Shown here: in pieces, positions 1 through 9,364 of the stretch
Numbering within the stretch: the stretch's first letter is position 1
Layout: each line of letters begins with the position of its first letter
Source of the DNA: Rhodococcus sp. IEGM 1381
GTDB taxonomy: Bacteria > Actinomycetota > Actinomycetes > Mycobacteriales > Mycobacteriaceae
DNA length: 64,000 nucleotides
Direction of reading: 5' to 3'
NCBI RefSeq assembly: GCF_030056795.1
Contig: NZ_JASHKQ010000001.1
Span: 1,612,001-1,676,000 of the forward strand
Position numbers and translations under genes: made by a program
Notes under the pieces: model-generated
Databases searched by the model: none
What the model saw: the letters and a program-made list of their open reading frames with translations, nothing else
Told to the model about the DNA's origin: nothing

Positions 1-38
1 GATAGCCCCTTGTGAAATCAGAGGTTAAGTGTGATGTG

Positions 39-226
39 AATCATTAAGCAACGTTAAGCGTCAGCGGCTTGAAGGGCGGTTTGGGGTGCCGCGACGCGCT
101 GGACGATCGCCAGGCCAGCTTTCGGGGCATCAGCAGACAGGACCTGATGAGCCGTCGGAACGTGACTGCTACCGCCTCCCGTGGACCTCAGTGGCACATC
201 TCACAGATTAACGTTGCTTAATGATT
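39..226. promoter_or_regulatory. Pair of 19-bp inverted operator-like sites upstream of the ABC operon
   Basis: Positions 39-57 read AATCATTAAGCAACGTTAA and positions 208-226 are its exact reverse complement, TTAACGTTGCTTAATGATT. The left arm sits in a cluster of three TTAAG-type words (around 24-29, 43-48 and 53-58). The right arm ends 84 bases before the chosen start of the binding-protein gene at 311. A 19-bp perfect match is far beyond chance at this distance and fits two half-operators that a sugar-responsive repressor could bridge by looping. No regulator gene for it lies in the window. The remaining sequence up to 310 holds no convincing gene. Confidence 0.6.
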
Positions 227-310
227 GGCCGCGTTCTTACAGTTCCCTCGGTCGACCCGAGCACCGGCACCGCTGCTGGGAAAGTCGGCACGTTCACTGG
301 AAGGACAAAG

Positions 311-1438
311 ATGGACATCGGTCCTGTTCTCTCTCGACGGGCTCTGCTTCGTGGCACAGCCGGCGCGGCTGTCATGGGTCTGCTGGCGGGTTGCTCCTCG
401 GCCACAGGCCAGTCGGCCGGCACGGGCGGTTACCGCATCGGTTACTCCAACGGAGTCATCGGAAATTCATGGCGAGGACAGTTCGTCGCCAACATCGAGG
501 ACAAAGGTGCGGTTCTGCGGCAGTCCGGCGCCGTGTCCGAACTCCGCATCGTCAACAGCGCATCCGACATCACTCAACAAATCAGTCAACTCAACAATTT
601 TCTGAGCTCCGACCTCGACGCCGTCTTGATAGACCCGGTATCGGCAGGATCGGTGCAGGCCGTCATTCCTCGCTTGCAGGCAGCGGGGATGCTGGTGGTG
701 GTCTCCAACGACCCGGCACCGACACCGGATGCCCTCAACGTCATCGGCGACAACAGCACGTGGTGGCGGATGCAGACACAATGGCTCGTCGAGCAATTGG
801 GCGGTCGAGGAAAGATAGTGATGGTCACCGGTGTGCCCGGTTCCACTGCCGACGTACAGCGAGTAAAGGCCGCACAGGAGGTCCTCGCCGGAGCACCGGG
901 TATCGAGGTGATCGCATCGGTGCCAGGGTTCTGGGATCCGGCGAAGGCGCGCACGGCAATGGCCAACGTACTTGCCACACAATCGCAAATCGATGGAGTG
1001 CTGATGCAGGACGTCATGGCGGAAGGTGTCATTCGCGCATTCCAGTCCTCCGGCCGCGACCTACCGAAGGTGATGACCGGCGACTACACGGCAGGTTTCC
1101 TGCGAGCCTGGGCTTCGTTACCCGACCTGGTATCCATCGGAGTTCCGTACTCACCCACCAATGGAGCGGATTCCATCGAATTCACCGTACGTCTATTGCA
1201 GGGCAAAAAGATCAAGCAATCGATGCTCTCTCCGAATCCGGAGCGCGAGGATCTGCGGAACGCGGTATTGCTGGCTCCGTCGCTTGCCATCACCCGCGAC
1301 GGTACTGCCGGCGAGTGGACGCCGGAGGGTACCGAAGTGATCAGCCTGAGCGACGCGCTTGCCCGCGTGGAGGGCAAGCCGGACAACTACACGCTCGAGG
1401 CACCCATGCCCATCGATCGTATCGAGGAGTTCTTCTGA
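311..1438 (+). CDS. Sugar-type ABC transporter substrate-binding lipoprotein
   Basis: This is a periplasmic-binding-protein type 1 (RbsB/YtfQ-like) receptor of about 375 residues that would deliver a sugar or related small molecule to the permeases that follow. I chose the ATG at 311 over the upstream ATG at 221. It has a GGAAGG ribosome site 6 bases ahead, and the protein then opens with a twin-arginine stretch (SRRALLRG) and a lipobox (LLAGC), so it is probably a Tat-exported lipoprotein. The ATG at 221 lies inside the right arm of the operator repeat. The stop overlaps the ATPase start by one base. The ligand cannot be read from sequence. Confidence 0.88.
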   Translation: MDIGPVLSRRALLRGTAGAAVMGLLAGCSSATGQSAGTGGYRIGYSNGVIGNSWRGQFVANIEDKGAVLRQSGAVSELRIVNSASDITQQISQLNNFLSSDLDAVLIDPVSAGSVQAVIPRLQAAGMLVVVSNDPAPTPDALNVIGDNSTWWRMQTQWLVEQLGGRGKIVMVTGVPGSTADVQRVKAAQEVLAGAPGIEVIASVPGFWDPAKARTAMANVLATQSQIDGVLMQDVMAEGVIRAFQSSGRDLPKVMTGDYTAGFLRAWASLPDLVSIGVPYSPTNGADSIEFTVRLLQGKKIKQSMLSPNPEREDLRNAVLLAPSLAITRDGTAGEWTPEGTEVISLSDALARVEGKPDNYTLEAPMPIDRIEEFF

Positions 1439-2931
1439 TGACACTGCGCGTACAGAACATCGTCAAGGACTACGGCCACGTGCGTGCCCTGCAGGGTGTC
1501 GATCTCGTTCTGCAGCCCGGTGAGATTCGAGCGTTGTTGGGCGGGAACGGATCCGGGAAAAGTACCTTGACCAAAGTGCTCACCGGAGTCACCTCACCGG
1601 ACGGCGGCACCATCGGTATCGACGGCGCCGAAGCGCACGTTCGGGGTCCGAACGCATCGGCCCGGCTGGGCATCGCTGCGACGTACCAGGAAGTTGCGCT
1701 CGCCGGGGACCTCACCGTTGCCGAGAACCTCTGCGTCCGGAAGATGCCGACCCGGCTGAAGTTCTTGTCTGCCCCGGCTCGCGCGAACGAGGTCCTGGCG
1801 TCCGCGCTCGTTCGCGTCGGCCTGGCACCGTCCATTCTGAGCTCGTACGTTCGTGATCTCGATCTGGAACAACGATCGTTGGTCGAACTGGCACGAGTGC
1901 TCGCCGCACGGCCCAAGTACGTGGTCCTCGACGAACTCACGGCATCCCTGCGAGCGGAGCGAGTGGAACTGGTCGGTGAGATCATCGCCGAACTTGCTGC
2001 CGCCGGCACCGCGATCCTTTTCGTCTCGCATCGACTCGAAGAAATAGAGCGCTTCTGCACCAATGCGACGGTGCTGCGCAGCGGACGCGTCGTACTCGAC
2101 GGCTCGCTGTCCGAACTGACCATCGAGGACCTCGTCACCGCCATGACCGGTGAAACCGAAGTGGCCGATGACCGCCGTCGCGTCGTCCGGGCCACCGAGG
2201 GGGCCGGAGATGCAGTTCTGGTGGCGGATCAGCTGAAGGTGCCAGGTGCTCACGGCCCGATTTCGCTGACGCTGCGTGCCAAGACAGTGACCGGCATTGC
2301 CGGACTGAGCGGGCAGGGCCAGGGTGAGTTGCTCCGTGCGCTCGCCGGCACTGCGCCCGCCGAGGGTTCCATCACCGTCGACGGCCGTCTGGTGCCGCCG
2401 GGCAACGTGCGCGAGTTCGTTTCCCGCGGTGTTGGTTTCGTCTCCGGCGAGCGTGACCGGGAAATGGCGTTCGGCGTGCGATCGGTGGACGAGAATGCGC
2501 GATCGGTGTCGCTGTCCCGGAAGAAGTCGTTCGATGTGGGCGCTCTGCTGAGCCGATTGCAGCTTCCTTCGACACATCGGCGGGCGGCGATGGGCGGACT
2601 GTCGGGCGGGCAGCAGCAGAAAGTGATACTCGGGCGCTGGCTCGGCTCCACGCCGACCGTGCTCGTTGCCGACGACCCCACTCGTGGAATCGATATCGGT
2701 GCGCGGCGTGAGATTCACCGGCTTGTCCGAGAAGTAGCCGATTCCGGCTCTGCGGTGGTGTTGACCTCCAGTGACGATCACGAGTTGGCCGAGGTATGCG
2801 ACCGGGTCGTGGTGATCTACCGGGGCGAGAAGGTTGCAGAACTGTCCGGTACCGATGTCACCGAGCAGAAGATAGCCGATGCATCGGTCCGTAGTGGACT
2901 GCTGCGCAGCGACAGAGAGGCAACATTATGA
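1438..2931 (+). CDS. Sugar ABC transporter ATP-binding protein (two-domain, RbsA/MglA type)
   Basis: A 497-residue double nucleotide-binding protein. The first half has an intact Walker A (GGNGSGKST) but a degenerate signature (LDLEQRS). The second half has a degenerate Walker A region (GLSGQGQGE) but a canonical signature (LSGGQQQK) followed by the ADDPTRGID Walker B. This complementary pattern is usual for CUT2-family importers, where one composite site is fully active. The start overlaps the stop of the binding protein and the stop overlaps the first permease by ATGA, so the genes are translationally coupled. Confidence 0.9.
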   Translation: MTLRVQNIVKDYGHVRALQGVDLVLQPGEIRALLGGNGSGKSTLTKVLTGVTSPDGGTIGIDGAEAHVRGPNASARLGIAATYQEVALAGDLTVAENLCVRKMPTRLKFLSAPARANEVLASALVRVGLAPSILSSYVRDLDLEQRSLVELARVLAARPKYVVLDELTASLRAERVELVGEIIAELAAAGTAILFVSHRLEEIERFCTNATVLRSGRVVLDGSLSELTIEDLVTAMTGETEVADDRRRVVRATEGAGDAVLVADQLKVPGAHGPISLTLRAKTVTGIAGLSGQGQGELLRALAGTAPAEGSITVDGRLVPPGNVREFVSRGVGFVSGERDREMAFGVRSVDENARSVSLSRKKSFDVGALLSRLQLPSTHRRAAMGGLSGGQQQKVILGRWLGSTPTVLVADDPTRGIDIGARREIHRLVREVADSGSAVVLTSSDDHELAEVCDRVVVIYRGEKVAELSGTDVTEQKIADASVRSGLLRSDREATL

Positions 2932-3995
2932 CCACACTGGATTCGTCGCTGTCACGGCCGGAGCGCGAGAGACTCGACAGATCACCCACAGTGCTACACC
3001 GGGTACGAGGGTGGCCAGGCCTGTCCGTCACGGTCCTGTTCGTGGTCATCCTGGTCGTATGTACCGCGCTGCGGCCTCAATTCGTCACCGCCCCATCGTT
3101 GTCGGGCTTTCTCGCGATCTTCGCACCGTCGATCTGCCTGGCCATCGGTGTCGGATTCGTCATGTCGGTCGGCAGCATCGACCTCTCCATCGGCCCACTG
3201 ATGGGAGTGGCGAACATTCTCACTGTCCTACTCGGCTCGGTAGGGTTCTCGCTGTTCTCCGCAGGACCGAGCGGAGCGGCCGCCGCCTGCTCCGAGCCGG
3301 GGCTGTGTTCGCAGGGTCTGCCGTTCGCAGTGGCGGCTACGATTGCCATCGCGGTCACCGGACTGTTCGGTATGATCAACGGGATTCTGGTGGCCTACGT
3401 CCGCCTGCAGCCGTTACTCGCCACGCTGGCAAGCGGTTTCGTGATCACCGGTATCGGCTTGTGGTTCTTCCCCAAACCCGGTGGCAGCGTGTCCTCGACG
3501 GCAGTCGGGCAGTACGGTGCACCGGCGCTTTTCTCTCTACCGCTGCTCGCCATCGTCGTCGTCCTGACCGTGGCCGTTCTGATTGCGAAGTCCCCGCTGG
3601 GAGTGCGAATGCGCGCAGTCGGTAGTGACCGTCGACGTGCCTATTCCGCGTTGATCGACGTCTCCCGCACAACGGTTCTCGCATTCACGGCAGCCGGTAC
3701 CTTCGCAGGGGTCGCTGGGGTGCTGTTCACGTTGTCCGTCGCCTCCGCAGACCCCACGCTCGGAGTCACGTTCACGCTCAACGCCATAGCCGGAGCCGTG
3801 CTCGGCGGGGCGACGCTCAGGGGTGGCCGGCTCGACCCGGTCGGTCCACTGCTGGGTGCCGCAACGCTCGGTCTCGTCGGCGTGCTGATCGATGCGCTCG
3901 ACGTCCCCACGTACTTCCAGCAACTCGCGTCGGGAGTGATCATTGTCGCCGCACTCGCGGCGACCACCCGCGCCGCACGAGCCAGAAAGGCTTGA
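2928..3995 (+). CDS. Sugar ABC transporter permease (CUT2 family), first of two
   Basis: A 355-residue BPD_transp_2 permease with about nine or ten hydrophobic segments. The conserved loops GVGFVMSVGSIDLSIG and the glycine-rich AGAVLGGATLRGG near the C-terminus match RbsC/YtfT-type permeases. It starts at the ATGA overlap with the ATPase and is followed after two bases by a second, different permease. Two permeases imply a heterodimeric membrane channel, as in the Ytf and Lsr systems, rather than the homodimer of RbsC. Confidence 0.88.
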   Translation: MTTLDSSLSRPERERLDRSPTVLHRVRGWPGLSVTVLFVVILVVCTALRPQFVTAPSLSGFLAIFAPSICLAIGVGFVMSVGSIDLSIGPLMGVANILTVLLGSVGFSLFSAGPSGAAAACSEPGLCSQGLPFAVAATIAIAVTGLFGMINGILVAYVRLQPLLATLASGFVITGIGLWFFPKPGGSVSSTAVGQYGAPALFSLPLLAIVVVLTVAVLIAKSPLGVRMRAVGSDRRRAYSALIDVSRTTVLAFTAAGTFAGVAGVLFTLSVASADPTLGVTFTLNAIAGAVLGGATLRGGRLDPVGPLLGAATLGLVGVLIDALDVPTYFQQLASGVIIVAALAATTRAARARKA

Positions 3996-3997
3996 TC

Positions 3998-4993
3998 ATG
4001 ACCGCTCCAGCACTGACCGAACCGACAGTGACCGGTCTCGGAATGAAGGCTCGGATCCGGAAAGCGACATGGATCCCGGCCGTCGCGACCGCGGTGATCC
4101 TGTTCGTTCTCGGCGGATTTCTCTCGCCCGGCTATGCGACGTGGCAGAACCTCAACGACATCCTTGCCGTCGCCGCCATCCTCGCAATCGCAGCGGCGGG
4201 GCAGACTCTCGTCATCATCGCGGGAGATTTCGGTATCGACCTGTCCATCGGCGCGGTCATGTCGTTGACGGCCGTTCTCGCATACATGACCATGGCCGGG
4301 GGACCGTCGATGCTTCCGGTGGCGTTGCTGGTAGTAGTCGTCGTCGGGGCGATATTTGGTTTCGTCAACGGATTGATCGTGACCGTATTCGAGCTGCCCG
4401 CCCTGGTTGTCACACTCGGGACCCTGGTCATAGCCTCCGGTCTCACCTTCGCCATTGCCCAGGGAGGAACACCCGCCGGCTCGGTACCTGCGGTGTTGTT
4501 GGACCTGTCCTCGGCGAGCATCGGCGGGATCAGGCCCATCACCCTGATCGCAGTGGTACTTGTCGGACTGTTGGCGATCTATCTCCGGCGCAGCCGGTTC
4601 GGACAACAGCTACTCCTCGTCGGAAGTAGTCGAGAAGCGGCAAGGCTCAGCGGAATTCCCGTTCGACGAGTCGTGATCTCGGCGTTCGTCGGTGGTGGAG
4701 TTCTGGCCGGCATCGCAGGAATTCTGCTGCTCGGTTACGCCGGGACTGCGAACCTGTCTCTTGGTGCCGACTATCAGATCCTGACCATTTCGGCCGCGGT
4801 CATCGGTGGTGCCGCGTTGTCGGGCGGTGACGGCAACGTGCTACGCACGGCGGCCGGGGCTGTCGCGCTTCAGGTTCTCACCACCTTCCTGTTGACTGTA
4901 GGGGTCGGCAATGCCGTACGACAGATCGTGACCGGATTGATTCTGCTCGTGCTGCTGCTGGCCAATTCACGTACACCGCGCCTGCGCGCATGA
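3998..4993 (+). CDS. Sugar ABC transporter permease (CUT2 family), second of two
   Basis: A 331-residue permease paralogous to its neighbour, with the family loops ITIIAGDFGIDLSIGAV-like (about residues 70-87) and AAVIGGAALSGGDG near the end. I chose the ATG at 3998, which has GAAAGG seven bases upstream, rather than the TTG at 3992, which is too close to that ribosome site. The stop overlaps the next gene by ATGA. It is expected to pair with the permease at 2928-3995 in the inner membrane. Confidence 0.86.
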   Translation: MTAPALTEPTVTGLGMKARIRKATWIPAVATAVILFVLGGFLSPGYATWQNLNDILAVAAILAIAAAGQTLVIIAGDFGIDLSIGAVMSLTAVLAYMTMAGGPSMLPVALLVVVVVGAIFGFVNGLIVTVFELPALVVTLGTLVIASGLTFAIAQGGTPAGSVPAVLLDLSSASIGGIRPITLIAVVLVGLLAIYLRRSRFGQQLLLVGSSREAARLSGIPVRRVVISAFVGGGVLAGIAGILLLGYAGTANLSLGADYQILTISAAVIGGAALSGGDGNVLRTAAGAVALQVLTTFLLTVGVGNAVRQIVTGLILLVLLLANSRTPRLRA

Positions 4994-5862
4994 CCGAGAG
5001 AACTGTCATGAACCCTTCTGCTCGATCGACGGAATCGATCCCCGTGTACCGCGTGACGGCGCTGCGCCAGGGCTGGCTCGAGGTGGACCGAAGCTCACAG
5101 ACTTATCTGCACGGATTCGGCGACGCCATCTGGGTGCCGGTGTGGGCGTATCTGATTCAGGGTGATTCGATCCCGAACATTCTCGTCGATACGGGCATTC
5201 ACGATCCGAGCTGGGTGACCGATGCGGTCTCGCCGTGCCGACAGTCATCGGACGAAACAATCATCGGATCGCTGCGCACCCTCGGCCTCGAAGCCGAGGA
5301 CATCGAGATCGTGGTCAACACTCACCTGCACTACGATCACAGCGACAACAATCCGCTGTTCGCGCATGCCCGATTCTTCGTGTCGCGTATCGAGTGGGAC
5401 GGTGCCGCTGAGCCTTTCGAGTTGCAGACCGACATCTACACGGGCCGATGGTTGGCCGGAAAACTCACACCGTTCCACTACACGTTGATCGACAGCAAGT
5501 ATTTCGACATCGCACCTGGGATCAGAGTGATGCAGACCCCAGGGCATTGCCCCGGCATCCAAACGGTACTGGTCAACACCGCTGAGGGGGTGGCAGCTGT
5601 CTGCGGTGACGCCATGAACTCACCCGAGAACATCAGGCTGAATACGCCACCGGGAATCGTGACCGACGTTGTCGCGGCGATGAACTCGATTCACCGCATC
5701 GTCGCCAACGCAGACGTCGTTCTGACCGGCCACGACCCCGGCCTCGAACATGGTCAGTTCGAGGGATTTCCGCGGATCGCCGATTTCGAGCCATCGATCG
5801 GAGATCGACGCGGCACCCTGCACGATCAGCGCGTGGTGGCCGCGGTTGTCGGGCCCGCTTAG
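4990..5862 (+). CDS. Metallo-beta-lactamase-fold hydrolase (lactonase-like), part of the ABC operon
   Basis: A 290-residue MBL-fold enzyme. The metal-binding motif NTHLHYDHSDNN (HxHxDH) is intact, with the later ligands in TPGHCPG, CGDA and LTGHDPG. Length and motif spacing resemble the N-acyl-homoserine-lactonase-like branch of the superfamily (AttM/AiiA relatives), which opens lactone rings. It overlaps the last permease by ATGA and so is co-translated with an importer. The simplest inference is that it opens or hydrolyses the imported ligand, possibly a sugar lactone. A signal lactone is an alternative, and there is no direct evidence for either. Confidence 0.8.
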   Translation: MTERTVMNPSARSTESIPVYRVTALRQGWLEVDRSSQTYLHGFGDAIWVPVWAYLIQGDSIPNILVDTGIHDPSWVTDAVSPCRQSSDETIIGSLRTLGLEAEDIEIVVNTHLHYDHSDNNPLFAHARFFVSRIEWDGAAEPFELQTDIYTGRWLAGKLTPFHYTLIDSKYFDIAPGIRVMQTPGHCPGIQTVLVNTAEGVAAVCGDAMNSPENIRLNTPPGIVTDVVAAMNSIHRIVANADVVLTGHDPGLEHGQFEGFPRIADFEPSIGDRRGTLHDQRVVAAVVGPA

Positions 5863-6111
5863 CCGACCGACTTTCCGGCTGATCTTCGGAAGAACATCAC
5901 ATGTGAGACGCAGGTGTAGTTGCCGAGGGCAAGGCCATGGCGGCGCTGGCCGTCACGGGTGGCCGTTCCGTTCGGGTCATGACCCGCGCAGACTCCGCGA
6001 CGTCGGTGTCCGGGACATCATCGTTTCCCTGTGGATGTTATGTGCTGCGGACGAGAAGGTCTGCTGATCAGGTATTGGACGGATGGTGATGCGGTAGCCG
6101 ATAGTGGTGGC

Positions 6112-7290
6112 ATGAATTCGCTGAATCCCGATGTACCGGACGATGTTTTCGCGGACGTGTTGAAGCAGATCTCCCACTTCGTTCGGTCGCGTGTCGTGCC
6201 GCGTGAACTCGAGATCATGAACACCGATTCGATTCCCGAGGATCTGCGGAAACAGGCCGCGGAGATGGGGCTGTTCGGCTACGCGATTCCGCAGGAGTGG
6301 GGCGGGTTGGGTCTGAACCTGATCCAGGATGTGGAGTTCGCGATGGAACTCGGCTACACCTCGTTGTCGTTGCGATCGATGTTCGGCACCAACAACGGGA
6401 TCGCCGGGCAGGTGCTCGTGGGCTTCGGTACCGAGGAGCAGAAGGCGACATGGTTGCCGGGCATGGCATCCGGCGACATCGTTGCGTCCTTCGCGCTGAC
6501 CGAGGACGGGGCCGGATCCAATCCAGCGGGGCTACGGACCACCGCGAAGGTCGATGGCACCGGGTGGGTCATCAACGGCAGCAAGCGATACATCACCAAT
6601 GCTCCGATCGCGAACATGTTCGTCGTCTTCGCCAAGCTGGACCCGAAACCGCAGAGCGGCAACGGTATCGCGGTATTCCTGGTTCCTGCCGACACAGCCG
6701 GGATCGAGGTGGGCGTCAAGGACGCGAAGATGGGCCAACAGGGCTCCGGCACCGCCGATGTGAACTTCACCGATGTCCGGGTCGAGGCCGACGCCTTGGT
6801 CGGTGGCACCGGCGACATCGGGTACAAGGCGGCGATGACGTCGCTGGCGCGGGGACGGGTGCATATTGCCGCGCTGGCCGTCGGTCAGGCACAGCGGGCC
6901 TTGGACGAATCGGTGTCCTATGCCGCGGCGTCCACGCAGGGCGGAGAGCCGATCGGTAACTTTCAGCTGGTGCAGGCCATGATCGCCGATCAGCAAGTCG
7001 GGGTGATGGCCGGGCGGGCGATGGTGCGTGAGGCGGCTCGGTCGTGGGTGCAGGAGACCGATCGGCGTATAGCTCCGTCCGCTGTGAAGCTGTTCTGCAC
7101 CGAGATGGTGGGCAAGGTCGCCGATCTGGCCGTTCAGATTCACGGTGGTGCCGGGTACATGCGTGAGGTTCCGGTCGAACGTATCTACCGGGATGTGCGG
7201 CTGCTGCGGCTGTACGAGGGAACCAGCGAAATTCAGCGTCTGATCGTCGGTGGCGGCCTGATCCGAGCCGAACAGAAACGCAACTCGTGA
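6112..7290 (+). CDS. Acyl-CoA dehydrogenase
   Basis: A 392-residue FAD-dependent acyl-CoA dehydrogenase that introduces an alpha,beta double bond into an acyl-CoA. Visible family features are the FALTEDGAGSNPAG region that binds FAD and substrate, the central beta domain, and the C-terminal RLYEGTSEIQRLIV. The Glu of YEGTSE is the expected catalytic base. I used the ATG at 6112 (MNSLNPDVP) because the in-frame extension from 6031 shows no family similarity. It overlaps the VOC gene by GTGA, so the pair probably acts in one acyl-CoA degradation route. The 249 bases before it hold no clear gene. Confidence 0.9.
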   Translation: MNSLNPDVPDDVFADVLKQISHFVRSRVVPRELEIMNTDSIPEDLRKQAAEMGLFGYAIPQEWGGLGLNLIQDVEFAMELGYTSLSLRSMFGTNNGIAGQVLVGFGTEEQKATWLPGMASGDIVASFALTEDGAGSNPAGLRTTAKVDGTGWVINGSKRYITNAPIANMFVVFAKLDPKPQSGNGIAVFLVPADTAGIEVGVKDAKMGQQGSGTADVNFTDVRVEADALVGGTGDIGYKAAMTSLARGRVHIAALAVGQAQRALDESVSYAAASTQGGEPIGNFQLVQAMIADQQVGVMAGRAMVREAARSWVQETDRRIAPSAVKLFCTEMVGKVADLAVQIHGGAGYMREVPVERIYRDVRLLRLYEGTSEIQRLIVGGGLIRAEQKRNS

Positions 7291-7763
7291 ACGCATCGGG
7301 TGAAGACTTCCAGGGCCGGTCTTTTCGGCCCCGTCGCTCCGACCACGTCGGGTTCTCCGTCGGGTCCGTCGACGACGCTCTTCGGTTCTGGATCGACGGT
7401 CTCGGAGCGACCCTCGAACGCACGGGTGAGATGGGTGGCGAGTTTCTCGGCGAGGTCACCGGAGCGCACGGGGCGGCAGTCCGGATGGCGGTGGTGTCCG
7501 TTGCGGGTCAGACGATCGAGCTGTTGGAATACCGCAACGTGCAGGGGGAGCGGGGATCGTCTCGACCTTACGATCCGGGTTTCGCGCACCTTGCCTTCGA
7601 GGTCGACGACATCGACGCGGTCCTCGCGCGAATCGCGGACTTCGGTTGGACGGCGCAGGGAACTCCCCAACCGATTGCCGGCGGCGCCAAGGTGGGCACC
7701 CGCGTCATGTACGCGGTGGGTCCGGATGGCGAGACCATCGAATTCATGGAGCCGCCACACTGA
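7287..7763 (+). CDS. VOC/glyoxalase-family protein
   Basis: A 158-residue vicinal-oxygen-chelate protein with two beta-alpha-beta-beta-beta modules. Candidate metal ligands are His in RSDHVGFSV, Glu in IELLEY, His in GFAHLAFEV and Glu in GETIEFMEPP. The length matches methylmalonyl-CoA epimerase and related lyases, and translational coupling to an acyl-CoA dehydrogenase makes an acyl-CoA epimerase-like role reasonable. The family is too broad to be certain. The start is the GTG at 7287 that overlaps the previous stop. Confidence 0.75.
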   Translation: MNASGEDFQGRSFRPRRSDHVGFSVGSVDDALRFWIDGLGATLERTGEMGGEFLGEVTGAHGAAVRMAVVSVAGQTIELLEYRNVQGERGSSRPYDPGFAHLAFEVDDIDAVLARIADFGWTAQGTPQPIAGGAKVGTRVMYAVGPDGETIEFMEPPH

Positions 7764-7787
7764 CGAGAAGCCCGAGTTGCGCAGAAG

Positions 7788-9293
7788 TCATGTACCGCAG
7801 AAGGTCTGAAAACCAGCACTGAAGCTTTGGGGTGCAGGAGCGGCATACGTCGACCACTCGCCGCATCGATCGAACGGTGACGTGACGACCTCGAGCAGGC
7901 TCTCGAAAGGTTCGAGATCGCCCTCGGTCGCGGCATTCAGGGCAGCGTCGACCAGGTGGTTGCGGGGAATGTATGCCGGGTTGACTCGATCCATACCGTC
8001 GGCGACTGACGAAAGATTTTGTCCGTCAACCGAAACCGCAGTGCGCCAACGCTTGAGCCAGTTCGCGGACGCGTCCGGTGGAACGAGGGAGTCGAATGGT
8101 GACGAGTGTCCGCGCAGGTTGTCGGCGAGAGCGCGGAAGGTCAGGGTCCAATCGGTGTGGTGATCAGTGAGCAGCCGGTGGAGATCGTCGACGAGCGCCG
8201 CGTCCACGCCACTGTCTCCCAGGCCGAGCTTGAGGGCCATCGAGGCAGAGTAGTGCTGTCGATAGCGATCCCCGTAACTGTCGAGGACGGCAGTGAGGGC
8301 TGTGATGGCAGCGTCGGGCGTCGAACTGACCAGTGGCAGTAGTGTTTCGCCGAATCGGGCCAGATTCCACCCGAGAACCGCGGGCTGGTTGCCGTAGGCG
8401 TAGCGTCCGCCGTGGTCGATGGAGCTGAAGACCGTTGCAGGATCATAGGCGTCGAGAAATGCGCACGGGCCGTAGTCGATGGTCTCGCCGGAGATCGTGG
8501 TGTTGTCGGTGTTCATGACTCCGTGAACGAATCCGACCGACATCCACTGGGCTACCAGGGACGCCTGAGCTTCCACGACGGCCTCGAAGAAGGCGAGGTA
8601 GCGATCCTCGGCGGGAAGATCGGCGAAGGCAGGGTAGTGGCGGGCGATGGCATAGTCGGCGAGGGTCTGCGCGAGTCCTTCCCGCCGGGCGGCGAACTCG
8701 AAGGTGCCCACCCGAAGATGGCTCGACGCAACCCTGGCAAGCACAGCGCCGGGTTGCGGACCTCCTTCTCGCAGTACCTGCTCGCCGGTCGTGACGACAG
8801 CGAGTGAGCGCGTGGTGGGAATGTTCAGTGCATGCATCGCCTCGCTGATCAGGTATTCGCGCAGCATGGCTCCCACTACCGCGCGCCCATCACCGCCACG
8901 CGAGAACGGTGTAGCGCCGGACCCTTTGAGATGCAGATCGACTCGACGGCCCCGATCGTCGCGAAGCTCGCCGAGCAGCAGTGCGCGGCCGTCACCCAAC
9001 AACGGTACGAAATTGCCGAATTGGTGACCGGCGTACGCCATCGCGACGGTGGCGGTCTCGGCCAGCGGAATCGACCCGGACAACACGCCTGCCCCCTCCG
9101 GAGTGCGCAGCGACGCTGGGTCGAGTGCGAGTGACCGCGCCAGGTCGTCGTTGAGTATCAGCACCCGAGGGTCGGGTGCGGGGGCACCCTGCCACGGCAC
9201 CGTCACACCGTGAACCTCGTCGGCCAAGGTGGTCTCGAACCCGAATGCGGGCAGGTTCGTGATCGAAACGCGCGGCCTGGTGGATTCGCTCAT
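7788..9293 (-). CDS. selO: Protein adenylyltransferase SelO (YdiU family)
   Basis: A 501-residue pseudokinase-fold enzyme that transfers AMP to protein hydroxyl groups. Family marks seen are the N-terminal [29 protein letters not shown], the central [12 protein letters not shown] with the metal-binding DYGPCAFLD segment, and [14 protein letters not shown] near the end. The protein terminates in FQTFCGT. In animal SelO the corresponding position is selenocysteine, and bacteria normally carry cysteine as here. The start at 9293 ([10 protein letters not shown]) begins the conserved domain. It lies downstream of the iron transporter on the same strand after a 71-base gap and may read through from it. 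Confidence 0.93.
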   Translation of the reverse strand: MSESTRPRVSITNLPAFGFETTLADEVHGVTVPWQGAPAPDPRVLILNDDLARSLALDPASLRTPEGAGVLSGSIPLAETATVAMAYAGHQFGNFVPLLGDGRALLLGELRDDRGRRVDLHLKGSGATPFSRGGDGRAVVGAMLREYLISEAMHALNIPTTRSLAVVTTGEQVLREGGPQPGAVLARVASSHLRVGTFEFAARREGLAQTLADYAIARHYPAFADLPAEDRYLAFFEAVVEAQASLVAQWMSVGFVHGVMNTDNTTISGETIDYGPCAFLDAYDPATVFSSIDHGGRYAYGNQPAVLGWNLARFGETLLPLVSSTPDAAITALTAVLDSYGDRYRQHYSASMALKLGLGDSGVDAALVDDLHRLLTDHHTDWTLTFRALADNLRGHSSPFDSLVPPDASANWLKRWRTAVSVDGQNLSSVADGMDRVNPAYIPRNHLVDAALNAATEGDLEPFESLLEVVTSPFDRCGEWSTYAAPAPQSFSAGFQTFCGT

Positions 9294-9364
9294 AGCTCGA
9301 GGGTAGCCACGAATTGCCGGGCCCAATCCTGCACGCAGGTGCCGACCGACGTTCCGGCCGAGGA

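Noticed and set aside
181-1437. Open frame extending 419 codons upstream of the ABC ATPase start
   Set aside because: It is the shadow of the binding-protein gene in another frame, arginine/histidine/serine-rich without any domain. The ATPase clearly begins at 1438.
5863-6111. Possible remnant of an oxidoreductase in the gap before the acyl-CoA dehydrogenase
   Set aside because: A short stretch reads AALAVTGGRSVRVMTRAD, vaguely nucleotide-fold-like, but it is too short and unanchored to call a pseudogene.
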